Shown here: positions 1 through 10,206 of the stretch, piece after piece | Layout of the letters: each line of letters opens with the position of its first letter | How positions within the stretch are numbered: the stretch's first letter is position 1 | Assembly: GCA_027186245.1 (NCBI GenBank) | Contig: CP114486.1 | Location: forward strand, 6,043,501-6,107,500 | Length of the DNA: 64,000 nucleotides | Source: Coriaria nepalensis | Lineage: Eukaryota > Streptophyta > Magnoliopsida > Cucurbitales > Coriariaceae | Reading direction: 5' to 3' | The notes under the pieces: model-generated | Told to the model about the DNA's origin: nothing | Seen by the model: the letters and a program-made list of their open reading frames with translations, nothing else | Databases searched by the model: none | Program-made: the position numbers and the translations under genes

Positions 1-20
1 AGGAATAAAAATTTACGGAC

Positions 21-276
21 CTGAGAGTTTTGAGAGCTTAGAGATGAGGGAAGAGAAGGTGGCAGAGCGGTGGACGGCGGCGATGCGAGTGTCGCCGCCA
101 ACGTAGCGGAGCTGATTGTCGTGGGGACGCGGCAAGATCTTACCGCCAAAGCTACACATGAACCGTATAGGTGGATGAATATCATGCGATGGGTGTGAAT
201 GATTGTCGGAACGGGGAGTTGACGTCACTGAATCGGTGGTGTTTAAGTCATGCTCTGATGAATAGTGTGACGTCAT
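21..276 (-). CDS. PB1-domain protein, first coding exon (partial gene)
   Basis: This exon encodes the N-terminal 85 codons of a plant PB1 (octicosapeptide/Phox/Bem1p) protein. A Ser/Thr/His-rich leader is followed by the PB1 start: IRFMCSFGGKILPRP, then DNQLRYVGGDTRI, then VHRSATFSSLISKLSKLSG. PB1 domains mediate protein-protein heteromerisation through a basic (Lys) face and an acidic (OPCA) face. The Lys of GGKILPRP is present; the OPCA half must lie in the next exon, left of the window. I chose the Met at 274-276 (context GGAAAATGAC) over the open frame starting at 360, because a strong splice acceptor (TTTTTACAG, AG at 294-295) lies between them, so the upstream Met falls inside an intron. 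The exon ends at a CTCAG|GTCCGT donor (GT at 19-20) and an intronic stop follows. The downstream product cannot be seen, so the exact family member is open. Confidence 0.85.
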
Positions 277-1333
277 TTTCCGGAACCCAGATTCTGTAAA
301 AACAACACACAAGTGGAGGGTATAAGGGACAACTGGAATAGTGAGACTTGAGAGCGACAATTCAAAATCAGTGGTCCTTATAAAATTATTAGTGCGTAAT
401 AATAGCAGTTTGTTCTTTTTTGGTTGGAAGTCATAACAAATACTAAAAGGACCCCCTTAACTTTGTGAATTCGCAATAATGGCTAGTTAAAATATTGGTT
501 TCCTTATCAAGTTATACTATTATTGTTATTAAATTTTTAATATAAAGTAACATAAAAATAATGATATATATATATCCAATACTTTTTATAGCAAGTAGGT
601 GATATAATAGGCGGCAAAATTTATGCTGAAAATTGATATTCTTTCACGACAATTGAGTTGGATTATTTATTATAATTTTGATAATTTGAATTATTATTTA
701 AAAAATAATAATAAATAGTTCTAGACAGGTTGAAAACAAAAATGATTTTGATTGTCGCATTGACAATTGTAGATTGGAATAATAAAAATAATAATAATAA
801 TAACTACAAAAGAATCTTGATAGAGAATCTCAATCTATAGTTTCCAAAAGAAAATTTTTCATAAAGAAACTTTCCAAAGGGATGAAAAAGTAAACTCAAC
901 AATTAAATTTATAATCTTCAATCATGCATGATATTGATCTCATTTCCATCATCTATATGTCAAATACATTGATTGTGTAATAATATCTTTGTATATTTTT
1001 TTCTACTGAAGTAAAATAATTTCCTGATTATTATCACCAAATAAATACCAAAGTAAATCAATTATTTCAAAAACATTAAATTATAAAAAATAAAAAAAAT
1101 AAAAAAAAGAGGAAGGAAGCAACCTAGGAATCACCATTAACAAGAGCTCTATGATTTGCTTTGTATTGAATCTAATTTGCCCATAAAGTTATCAATCAAT
1201 ATTGAACTGTAAATATCACGAAGAATTTAAAATAGAAATAAAAAAGATCAAGTAATCAACAAACCACAAATTTCATTCTCTAATTAATCTAAACAAAAGA
1301 TTTAAAAAGCAGTATATGTATGTATATGTACAT

Positions 1334-1376
<43 letters not shown>

Positions 1377-1600
1377 TATATGAGAATTCATTCTTGGAGC
1401 TTATTAAAGAAAAGAGAGAGGGAACATAATTCCTTACTTGCAGAATTGAGTGCAGCGAAGATTCAATTGGGAGAAAAATGAATGGATATATTATGGCGGA
1501 AAAAAAGAGGGGATAAAATTCTGAGGAGAGTGTTAGGTTTGAGAATCAGAAGGTGGAACTTGAAGTAGGGCAACTACTTTAATGCTTAACAAATACAGCA
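277..1600 (-). other. Probable 5'UTR exons and 5'UTR intron of the PB1 gene
   Basis: Inference from splice signals. On the minus strand a GC-richer, pyrimidine-rich segment around 1438-1600 ends in CTGCAA|GTAAGG (GT at 1436-1437), a good donor. The matching acceptor TTTTTACAG ends at 294, 17 bases before the chosen ATG. Together they suggest a non-coding first exon (about 1438-1600), an intron of about 1.14 kb (294-1437) and a short UTR piece at 277-293. The intron holds AT-rich sequence and a (TA)n run. The transcription start is not determined; no clear TATA box was found. Confidence 0.5.
1336..1374. repeat. (TA)n microsatellite
   Basis: About 19 uninterrupted TA dinucleotides inside the putative 5'UTR intron of the PB1 gene. 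Confidence 0.95.
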
Positions 1601-1882
1601 AGCAATTTGCCGGATCTATTTCATGTTCGGTTCCACCTTTGACTGGGACCCACCCTCTCCATGTCCTTTGTTTTGTTTCTCTTTGATACGACGTGGATCC
1701 CAATCAGCTATTTTCGTCCTGTGGGAAAATCCTAATATTTACTGGGCTGTTTTTTATTATTTAGAAAACATTTTTAAATCCATAATTAACAATTTAGCAA
1801 TGGGACCAAGGGAAAAGTATGGTGCTGTCATGACTATGAGTCTATAAGGCATCTTAAAGTAAGATGACGATGCGATAGAGAA

Positions 1883-1886
<4 letters not shown>

Positions 1887-1941
<55 letters not shown>

Positions 1942-2090
1942 AAGATAAGTTTGAGAGATGATTGAAGAGCGTTTATGGTTATGTCTTTCTTGGGCGGTGC
2001 CCTTACCCCTTTTTTAAAACTTCTATTAAAAAAAAAAAAAAAAAAAAAAAACAAGAAAGCATACAAAATTCAACCCCACGACCTCCCTAC
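1887..2090. repeat. Poly-T tract, short unique block and poly-A tract
   Basis: A run of 51 T (1887-1937) is followed by about 90 bp of mixed sequence, then about 24 A (2028-2051). Just beyond, read on the minus strand, is GAGGTCGTGGGGTTGAAT, which loosely resembles the B-box of tRNA-derived SINEs (GGTTCRANYCC). A SINE remnant is possible, but no A-box was identified. The Lys-rich open frame across this block is a homopolymer artefact. Confidence 0.5.
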
Positions 2091-2519
2091 ACCACAAGAA
2101 TTATAAAACTAATGAAACAGAAAAAAAAAAAATAATAAATAAATAATCACCGTATTTTAAAATTTCTTTTAAATTATTATATTTTAAAAAGTCACATTTA
2201 AATTACGTTAAAATTAATTACTTTTCAATATTTTAAATTTTAAAATTTTATTTTTCACTCTCTCAAGATTAGGATTTCGAATGATCTAACCAGAATCATA
2301 AAGAATTTTATGGGATGAAAAAATAAAAAATATAACTAAAATAAAAATTATAAAAATAAATATGAAATTTTTATTTAATTAAATTTATAATTTTAAATTA
2401 TTTCTATATTGACAAAAATAAAAGTTGGTGAAGACATTAATAGAGAAAGTGATAAAAAAGTATAAATAAAAAATAAAATAAAAAAATGAAGTTTATTAAA
2501 GAGTGGAGTTTTAGGACTA

Positions 2520-2562
<43 letters not shown>

Positions 2563-3010
2563 AGTTAATTATGGATAGTTTAAGACAATCTTTCAAAAAT
2601 AGTGGTACTTTAAAAGGTGTAATTAGGTATTAAAAAAAAAAACAAAAAACTCACGTTAATCCTCTTAGTATATCCTTTAAAATTTTATAACAATCAACGC
2701 AATCACAATACATAAACAATGTAAATACACCTATATCAAAAAATTCAAATAAAAAATTTTGCACACGACACTTTTTACTAACGTTTTATTTATAGGAAAC
2801 TTTCATAAATTCAAAATATCAGCAAAATTTATTAATTTAATAAAATATTAAAGATTTTGCGAGTGATATAAGGTGGGAAAGTCCATCATATGGTAATTAT
2901 GGCAATGTAAATCTCAAATTTAAGAAAATTATCACTCATCTCAAAGTTGATTTTTCCATATTTATTACTAAAAACCTATTTCAATAAATTAAGCATAACT
3001 TTTACTACAA
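2091..3010. other. AT-rich stretch without a gene
   Basis: Contains a (TA)n run at 2524-2560 and low-complexity A/T sequence. The last few hundred bases may be degenerate upstream parts of the Tigger-like transposase, but no convincing peptide match was seen before about 3016. Confidence 0.6.
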
Positions 3011-3015
3011 ACGTC

Positions 3016-3486
3016 CAAATATATTGAGTATGAATTACCACCATATACAATATCAAAGATTTCAGTCTTGTGATGTAGGAATCATTCAAGTTTTCAAAAT
3101 ATATTATTGTCTTCGATTTTATCGTAATTTTTTGGATGGTTACGAAGTAGGGCGCCGAATCTAAAAAAAGATAAATATTTTGGAAGCAATTAATCTTTCA
3201 ATTTCTACTTGGATAATAGATGTTCATGAAAAAGCAATTATAAATTGCTTTCGAAATTGTAAAATTTGATCTATGGAGTTCAAATAATTTGGATACTATT
3301 ATATGTGAAAGATATTCAATAGCTACAAAATATAATCAAAAAGTTGAATTATCATAATAAAATGAATATTGAGAACCTCTTGAACTACCCTAAGAAAAAC
3401 AACACAACTTTAGAGATGCTAACCGACAAGAAGATAATTGAGAGTGCCATGAAAAATGATCGAGATACTGAAATTGAAGATGATAG
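3016..3486 (+). pseudogene. Tigger/pogo-type (DDE_1) transposase C-terminal remnant
   Basis: Three colinear pieces in shifted frames resemble plant Tigger (Tc1/mariner-pogo) transposases: ELPPYTISKIS, then SCDVGIIQVFK and LRFYRNFLDGYEVG, then KINILEAINLSISTWIIDV with INCFRNCKI. The piece from 3344 (MNIENLLNYP followed by an acidic tail) fits the usual C-terminus. In the family the SCDVGII motif (normally PCDAGII) carries the last catalytic Asp, which is retained here. At least one frameshift lies between the first and second pieces, and stops follow the third. The open frame at the 3' end runs into a sequence homologous to the start of the downstream LTR (about 3487), so the Copia element appears to have inserted into this gene. 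Family assignment rests on recognition of motifs, not on a search. Confidence 0.65.
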
Positions 3487-4525
3487 TTTTGAAAGTATAA
3501 TATCAAGCCAATTGGATTTTGACATAATGTGGTAAATACTTTATGTAATACTATTTTTTTACGAATATTAACAAGACATTATTTATTGTTATTAATGAAA
3601 GTTATTTATTATTATCATGTTTATTAATTTTATTAGAATTAATGTTATATGTTCTATAAATACATATCATGATAAAATTCAGTATCTTGAGTTATGCACT
3701 CTGGAGATTGTGATAGAGATCATGCTAGTAGAAACTCCAGTTACTAAAAGCTCGAAAGATACAAACGGTTCATTGTCATAAAATCTTGAGGATGAACATC
3801 AATTGATTCAGATAAACAATCATATAATTCATCTCCTAATTGTTAGGGTGGCTGATATCTCAGCCAGTGGTGTTAGTTAAACACCATGATGATTACGTGG
3901 TGCTTAGTAAAGACTAAAGGTACCGAACGTGATACTTATATGATTCTCAATGATAATTAATACTAACTGTTAAAGAGAATTATCCGATAACTATATTACA
4001 TGTGATCCTCAGACCTGAGACACTATGGTTTCTTGAGTACGAGGTTTTATGCTTTGACATCATTCCAATTAGCCTTAGGCATGGGTGAACATGGGGTGAA
4101 CCGTTGGGTATGAAATATTGTACAAGAAGGCTATGAGAAGTCATGAGGGAATCCATCGCTTCTGTATTTGAAAAAGGTCCTATGGTATGACAGGAGTTTC
4201 TATAAATCCATTGTCAATATTCAATAAAGATATAGTGGTCTATAAGATTTATCTAGTAGGTTTAATAGTTATACCATATCTTAGGACGAATCGGGATATT
4301 GGCAAGATGAAAACATTGTAATTGTAAATTTACTATAGTTACAACATGTTTTTTCGGAAGATGATATTTCTCATCTCCTGAGTAATCTTGACACTTTGCT
4401 AGAAGTCAATCTAGACTTAGAGGTTTAAAGTTATTTAATCATGAGATAATTAAGTTAACTATTTAATTTAAATAGTTGTTTTAAATTAAATAAAATCATA
4501 AAGTGTTTATAAAATCCTCCTCTTA
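3487..4525 (+). repeat. Left LTR of the Copia element, truncated
   Basis: Starts TTTTGAAAGTATAAT, matching TTTGAAAGTATATG at 8103. The two copies then share long tracts, for example TTTATTAATTTT followed by a GAATTAAT block and the paired ATCATGATAAAAT stretch. Homology fades after the AAAAATCATAAA motif near 4500. Not a perfect TG...CA terminus. Confidence 0.75.
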
Positions 4526-4866
4526 CCGGTGAGAATCCATGAGATGTCTACTACCTTTCATTTTATTATATTTGACTATAGACACGTAACAGTTATAATA
4601 AGATGATTGGATCCTTTTCCCGCTAAGGAAAATTTATTTTTCTTATACGTTAAGGAGGTAAGTATAAATTCATAATAAAATAGTGAGAGATATTGAAAAA
4701 TTTATATGACTTTTGAAATTTTTCATAGCTAATATTTTCTGCATATTTGCTTATTTTGTTATGTTTTGATTTTATGTGTTCTGTAGTTTGTAAGTCATGA
4801 TCAACTGAAATTTATTCTTGAGCAAAATAAGTTGGTTATGACCAACTTCAAAATCTCGTACTTGTT

Positions 4867-5260
4867 ATGGGTTCTAAGTTGATCAACAACTTGGTGCTGC
4901 AATATCTTCGTTATTCATTTTCGCCATTTGTGCTGAACTTTCATATGAATAAGACGAAACTAGAGCTACATGATTTGCATAAAATGTTGCAAATGGCCAA
5001 TAAATCCATCAAGAAAGACAAACATGTGTTGCTTATGAGATGTTCTTTCGAAAAGAAGGATAGTGCTAAGCTTAAGAAACGAGGTAAGATATGGGCCCCA
5101 AAGCAAAGAAGGATGATTAAAGGACAAAGAAGAGTAATGATGGAAAGTGTTTCCATTGTGGAGAAACTGGACATTATAAGCAGAATTGGAAGGTCTATCT
5201 TGCAACTTTGAAAAAGTATGGTAATACAACTTCAGGGATGTTTATGATTGAGGTGTTAAC
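4867..5260 (+). pseudogene. Copia gag remnant with damaged zinc knuckle
   Basis: The frame from 4867 encodes the second half of a Copia gag: LINNLVLQYLRYSFSPFVLN, then FHMNKTKLELHDLHKMLQMA. After a frameshift, the CCHC knuckle appears at 5148-5189 as CFHCGETGHYKQNW: the last Cys is replaced by Trp (TGG at 5187-5189). The N-terminal half of gag is missing, consistent with the deletion that removed the end of the left LTR. Gag normally forms the virus-like particle and binds RNA through the knuckle; this copy cannot be functional. Confidence 0.8.
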
Positions 5261-5286
5261 CTTTCTTAAGATGATTCATCTACTTA

Positions 5287-6130
5287 GGTATTTGATATTG
5301 GTTGTGGTTCTCATATTTGTAATAATGTGTAGAATCTAAGAAGTAGGTGGACCCTAGAGAAAGTGGACCTACTAGCAAGAAATGGAGTAAAAGTTGATAC
5401 TTTAGCGGTATGCACTTATAGTTTAGCTTTTCCTTCAGCCTTAATTTTGAATTTTAGACATTGTTATTATACACCTTCATTAATTCAAAATGATGTTTCT
5501 AGACTTGATGAGGAAGGGTTTGTCTTTTCTATCAAGGATAATATTTTAAGTTTCCATATGGATGGTTTATTTTGTGGAAGTGGTCCCTTAAATAATGGTG
5601 TGTATGTCTCGAATTTAAAAAACGAAACTTGCCTCAATATTGAACATATCAAGAAAAGAAAGTTCAACGTGAATCAAATATACCTCTGGCATTGTCGATT
5701 ATGTAATGTTAATGAAATAATTATTCAAAAGTTGCATAAAGATAAATACTTAGATCCATCTGATTTGGAATCAATACCAACTTGCAAATCTTATTTATGA
5801 GGCAAGATGATTAAATCTCTTTTTAGTGGAACTGGAGAGAGATAAACCGACTTGTTAGGCCTAATACATACTAATGTATGTGGGCCTACGTTAGCTCCTA
5901 CTAGAGGTAGTTTTTTATACTTCATCACTACAATTGAATAACGAGTCTAAGAGGAGAAATCAAACTCTTTTGGAGATGGTTTGGTCCATGATGAGTTTTA
6001 CTGATTTACCTTTATCGTTCTGCAGATATGCCCTAAGAACCTCCACTTACGTAATTAATATAATACTTTCAAAATCTATTTCTTTTACATCATATGAGAA
6101 ATAGAAAGGCAGAAGGGTGAGCTTTAAACA
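5287..6130 (+). pseudogene. Copia protease, GAG-pre-integrase and internally deleted integrase
   Basis: At 5291 the protease active site reads FDIGCGSHIC, where the family has LDTGCGSHIC; the active-site Thr is Ile and an in-frame stop follows soon after. The open frame 5363-5800 covers the rest of protease and the GAG-pre-integrase domain (IYLWHCRLCNVNEIIIQKLH, then CKSYL), in which the usual zinc-binding residues are partly kept. Integrase begins (LLGLIHTDVCGP-like, at about 5850-5935) and then jumps to RRNQTLLEMVWSMMSFTDLP (about 5950), so the central core with the catalytic acidic residues is missing. Several stops and frameshifts are present. Confidence 0.8.
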
Positions 6131-6529
6131 TATTCACATATGAGGCTACCATGCTTATGTTAAGAAGAAACAAGCATAAAAGTTAGAGGCAAGATCCAAA
6201 AAATGTTATTTTGTGGGGTATCTAAAGGAAACTTTGGGATACTATTTTTACCATCCCATTAAGCAGAAAGTGTTTATTGCCAAGAATGTTGTCTTCTTAG
6301 AAAAGAAATTCCTTTCTGAAGGAATTCCTTGATAAAGTTCAAGATAAACAAAATGACATTCAAATCGATGATCATATTACCCCACAGCTTTTGGCTAAGA
6401 TACCCCCAAAAGAGGATGTTGTGATACCTCAGAGTAAATAAAAGGCTCGTAGATCTAATAAAATACCTAGTGGGCCAAAACATTACAAATTTCTAGTAGA
6501 AAATCCTTATAATGGGATGATCATAGATA

Positions 6530-7400
6530 ATGATCCTACTACTTCGTCAAAGGTGATTAATAGCTCAGATTTCGAGAAATGGCTAAAAGCTATGAAATCC
6601 GAGATGGATTCCATGTATGTTAACTAAGTATGGGACTTGGTAGACGCACCTAAAGGAATAATTCCAATAGGATGCAAGTGGGTTTTCAAAAGGAAAATCG
6701 AGACTGATGGAAAGGTAGAAACCTATAAGGCTAGACTAGTTGCAGAGGGTCATATGCAAAAGAGAATGAATCGATTATGAAAAAACCTTCTAACCCGTTG
6801 TAATGACTAAATCATTCGAATACTACTTGCCATTATAGCGTACCATGATTATGAGATGTAAAAAATACATTTGAAAACAGCTTCCTAAATGGCTACCTCA
6901 AGGAGGATGTGTATATGATAACAACCCGAGGGCTTCACGGAATAAAAAAACATAAAGAAGTTGTGTAAACTATAATGGTCTATATATGGCCTTAAACAAA
7001 TATCTCCGAGCTGGAACATTTATTTCGATGAAATGATCAAATCGTTTCTTTATTAAGAATGAACATGATTTCTGTATGTACAAAAAAGTTAGTGAAAACT
7101 CGGTTGCTTTCATAATTCTATACATGGATGACATACTATTCATTGAGACTAATGTAGATATGTTACGGTCTATCAAGTTATGGCTATTAAATAAATTTTC
7201 CATAAAAGATCGGGTAAAAGCCTACATTCTAAAAATAAAGATCTATAGAGATAGATCTAGAAAGCTTTTACGCTTGACTCAGTTAACATACATAGACAGA
7301 GTGCTAAAGAGGTTTAGTATGCAAGATTCCAAGAGAGAACTCCTACCAATGAGTCATGGAATCTACTTCTCCAAGAATATATCTCGCAACATATAATTGG
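6530..7400 (+). pseudogene. Copia reverse transcriptase remnant
   Basis: The N-terminal RT part is seen at 6550-6760 (EKWLKAMKSEMDSM, WDLVDAPKGIIPIGCKWVFK, ETYKARLVAEG). The 7076-7396 frame carries the catalytic YMDDILF box (family YVDDxL or YMDDxL), followed by LLNKFSIKD and an LTQLTYIDRVLKRFSMQDS segment. Frame changes and stops separate the parts. Confidence 0.85.
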
Positions 7401-7689
7401 AGAGGGATAAGATGAGTAGAATCCTTTATGCTTCGGCAATATGATTCATCATTTATGCTATGTTATGTACGAGACCGAATTTTGATTATGCTTTAAGTGT
7501 TTCGAGTAGGTTTTAAGGCAATATGGGTCAAGTATTAGATTGTTTTCAAGAACATTCTTAAGTACTTGAGAATGACTAAAAATTTGTTCTTGGTTTATGG
7601 AGGCTCTGTCTCGAAAATTAAGGGTTTCCTAGACTCTAGTTTCTAGTCAGATATTGATGATAGTAAATCAATTTCAAGATTCATCTTCA

Positions 7690-8102
7690 TACTAAATGGT
7701 GGAAACGGTCAGTGGAAAGAGTTCCAAATAAGAAACGACAGCAGATTCCACTACTAAAGCCGAAAACATTGTAGCTTCAGAAGCAAGAAAGGAGGCCATC
7801 TGGATGAAGAAGCTCATAACTGAACTTGGTGTGGTTCTAAATATTGTTGGTCTCATAATAGTGTATTGCAATAGCAACGATGTAATAGAACAAACAAAAA
7901 AACCTAGGTCTCATCAGAAATGCAAACACGTGTTATGACGTTATCACCTCATCTAAGAAATAGTGAGACGAGGAGATGTCAACATAGAAATGGTCGCCAC
8001 AGATGACAACATGGCGAATCCATTCACTAAGGCTCTTTCCAAACACAAGTTTGATCGCATGAAATTAGATTCAGAAATGATTGGCTTTAGTACAAGTAGG
8101 AG
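7690..8102 (+). pseudogene. Copia RNase H remnant and polypurine tract
   Basis: RNase H features are broken across frames: a STTKAE-like block near 7750, EAIWMKKLI near 7800, and VRRGDVNIEMVATDDNMA then NPFTKALSKHKFD at 7963-8060. The purine-rich ACAAGTAGGAG (8092-8102) directly precedes the right LTR and is the probable polypurine tract for plus-strand priming. Confidence 0.8.
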
Positions 8103-10080
8103 TTTGAAAGTATATGTTCGTCAAACCAATAAAATTTTGACCCAATATAGCAAATACTTTATGTGATACTATCTTTGTTTGCATATTAGCAAGACATAAT
8201 TTATTGGCATTAATAAAAGCCAATTATCATTTATCATGTTTATTAATTTTGTTGGAATTAATATTATATTTTCTATAAATCCATATCATGATAAAATCTA
8301 GTATCTTGAATTACGCACTCTAGAGACCTTTATAAACATCATACTAGTAGAGAATCGAGTAATTAAAAAAGCTCTAAAGATACAAATGCTTTGTTGTCAT
8401 AGAATCTCGAGAATGAACATCGATTGATCCAGATAGATAATCATGTAGTTCATTACCTAATTGTTTGAGTGGCTAATCTCATAACCAGTGGTGTTAGTGG
8501 AACATCATGATAATTATGTGGGTACTTAGTAGAATCTAATGGTACTAAACGTGACACTTAGATAATTCTCAATAGTTTTTAATACTAACTGTTAATGAGA
8601 ATTATCCGATAACTATATTTAATGTGATTCTCAGACCTAAGACACCATGGTTCCTTGAGTACGAGGTATTATGCTTTGACATCATTCCAATTAGCCATAG
8701 CCATGAGTGAATATTGGGTCAACCATTGGGTATGAAATATTGTGCAAGAAGGTTCAAAGTGGTCAAGAGGGAATTCATTATTTCTGTATTTGGGAAATGC
8801 CTTATAGATTATATATTTTATTGAACAATGAATCTCTATAGAGTAGTACTATGGTATGAAATGAATTTCTATAAATATATTCTTAATGTTCAATAAAGAT
8901 ATAATGATCCATATAATTTATCATTTTGTGTTTAACAGTTATACTATACCGTAGGATGAATTGTAATAATGGCAAGATAAAAGGATTGTTATTGTAAGCT
9001 TACTATAGTCACAATAGGTTCTTTTGAAAGATGGTACTTCTCATTTCTCATATAGTCTTGATACTTTTATAGAAGTCAATCTTGACTTGAAGGTTTAAAG
9101 TTATTTAATCATGGGGTGATTAAGTTAATTGTTTAATTTAAAACGTTATTTCAAATTAAATAAATTTAATTTAGAATTTAAAAAAATCATAAAATATTTA
9201 TAAAATTCTCCTGCCGACGTGATATAGAATCTAATCGGTTACACATATAAGTTTTCTAGTACCTCAATAATTTTCATACGGGAAAAGGGAAAAATGGATC
9301 ACAACAATTTTAAGGGTAAAATGATAATTATTAATTTTTTAATTTAATGTCATGTAACTCTGTTAGCATCACTAAGTGTGACATTAATTTAATTAGAACT
9401 TAATGAGTTACATAATAAATTTTATTTAATTATAAAAGTATCATAAATGTTCATATTAATAATTAGACATTAAAGGGTTAAAGTTAATTGAATTTTCATG
9501 GGTCAAACTAATTAAATGATTGATTAATTAATCCATTGGTATGTCCCATGGTAATGGCCGGCCATATAGAGTGGGTTTGACCTATTTATTTTTAATTAAA
9601 ATAAGTAAATCTTAATTACAAATAAACCTTATACCTAATGGTATCTTATAAATAGAACACTATATGGCTAAAAATCCCTAAGGCTTCACAAGCCCCTCTT
9701 GGCTAAAATTTGTGATAGAAAATATAGAGTTTTTTCTTATCCCTTCCCCCGAACTTATTATCTTATGTGTTGAGATTTTTAATAGAAAGTTAACGGTGCG
9801 AAACGAATCGTGCGGATAATGGTTAAAGGGCGAACATGTGCCTCACCATCTTATTCAAGAAAAATTCTATAAATCAAGAAAGATATTCTTTTTCCCTAAA
9901 TCTTGATTTAATTTGATGGGAGTTACTATGATTTCTATAGAAGGTTATCTGTGATATAATGTTGCATGATCGATCTTGATAGAAACTTTGTATACTAAGA
10001 TTTGATCGGAATAAAATATTAAATATTACTTCCACTATATTTATCTTTTATTTGCATGCCTACGTCTCTTAATAAGTTTT
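8103..10080 (+). repeat. Right LTR of the Copia element
   Basis: The first 1.1 kb is homologous to 3487-4525. The remainder (about 9215-10080) includes a TATA-like site near 9649, CTTCACAAGCCCCTCTTGG after it, and a run to the CTTCCACTATATT motif near 10030 that resembles the U5 end of long Copia LTRs. The end is estimated, not defined by a matching left copy. Confidence 0.55.
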
Positions 10081-10206
10081 ATTATCAACCCTATTTCACG
10101 AAAAGATGCTCTTAAAGCCGTGATGAAATTGAATAATTTTTTATTCTAGTATGAGAAAATCTTTATAAAGGGAAAGTTTAAATTATGAATTAGTGGAAGG
10201 TCAAGT

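Larger units (their letters stand above)
3487..10080 (+). mobile_element. Decayed Ty1/Copia retrotransposon with long direct repeats
   Basis: Order on the plus strand: truncated left LTR, gag remnant, protease, GAG-pre-integrase, broken integrase, reverse transcriptase, RNase H, polypurine tract, right LTR. The left repeat (3487-4525) and right repeat (8103-9212) match over roughly 1 kb with many substitutions and small indels, which implies an old insertion. The right copy continues with a TATA-like TATAAATAG (9649 region) and downstream sequence to about 10080 that the left copy lacks, so the left side has lost the end of its LTR, the primer-binding site and the start of gag. The right boundary is approximate. 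Confidence 0.8.

Noticed and set aside
1854..2066. Open frame with a Lys and Phe run on the minus strand
   Set aside because: Created by the poly-T and poly-A tracts; low complexity only.
2393..2596. Minus-strand frame with an Ile-Tyr repeat
   Set aside because: It translates a (TA)n microsatellite.
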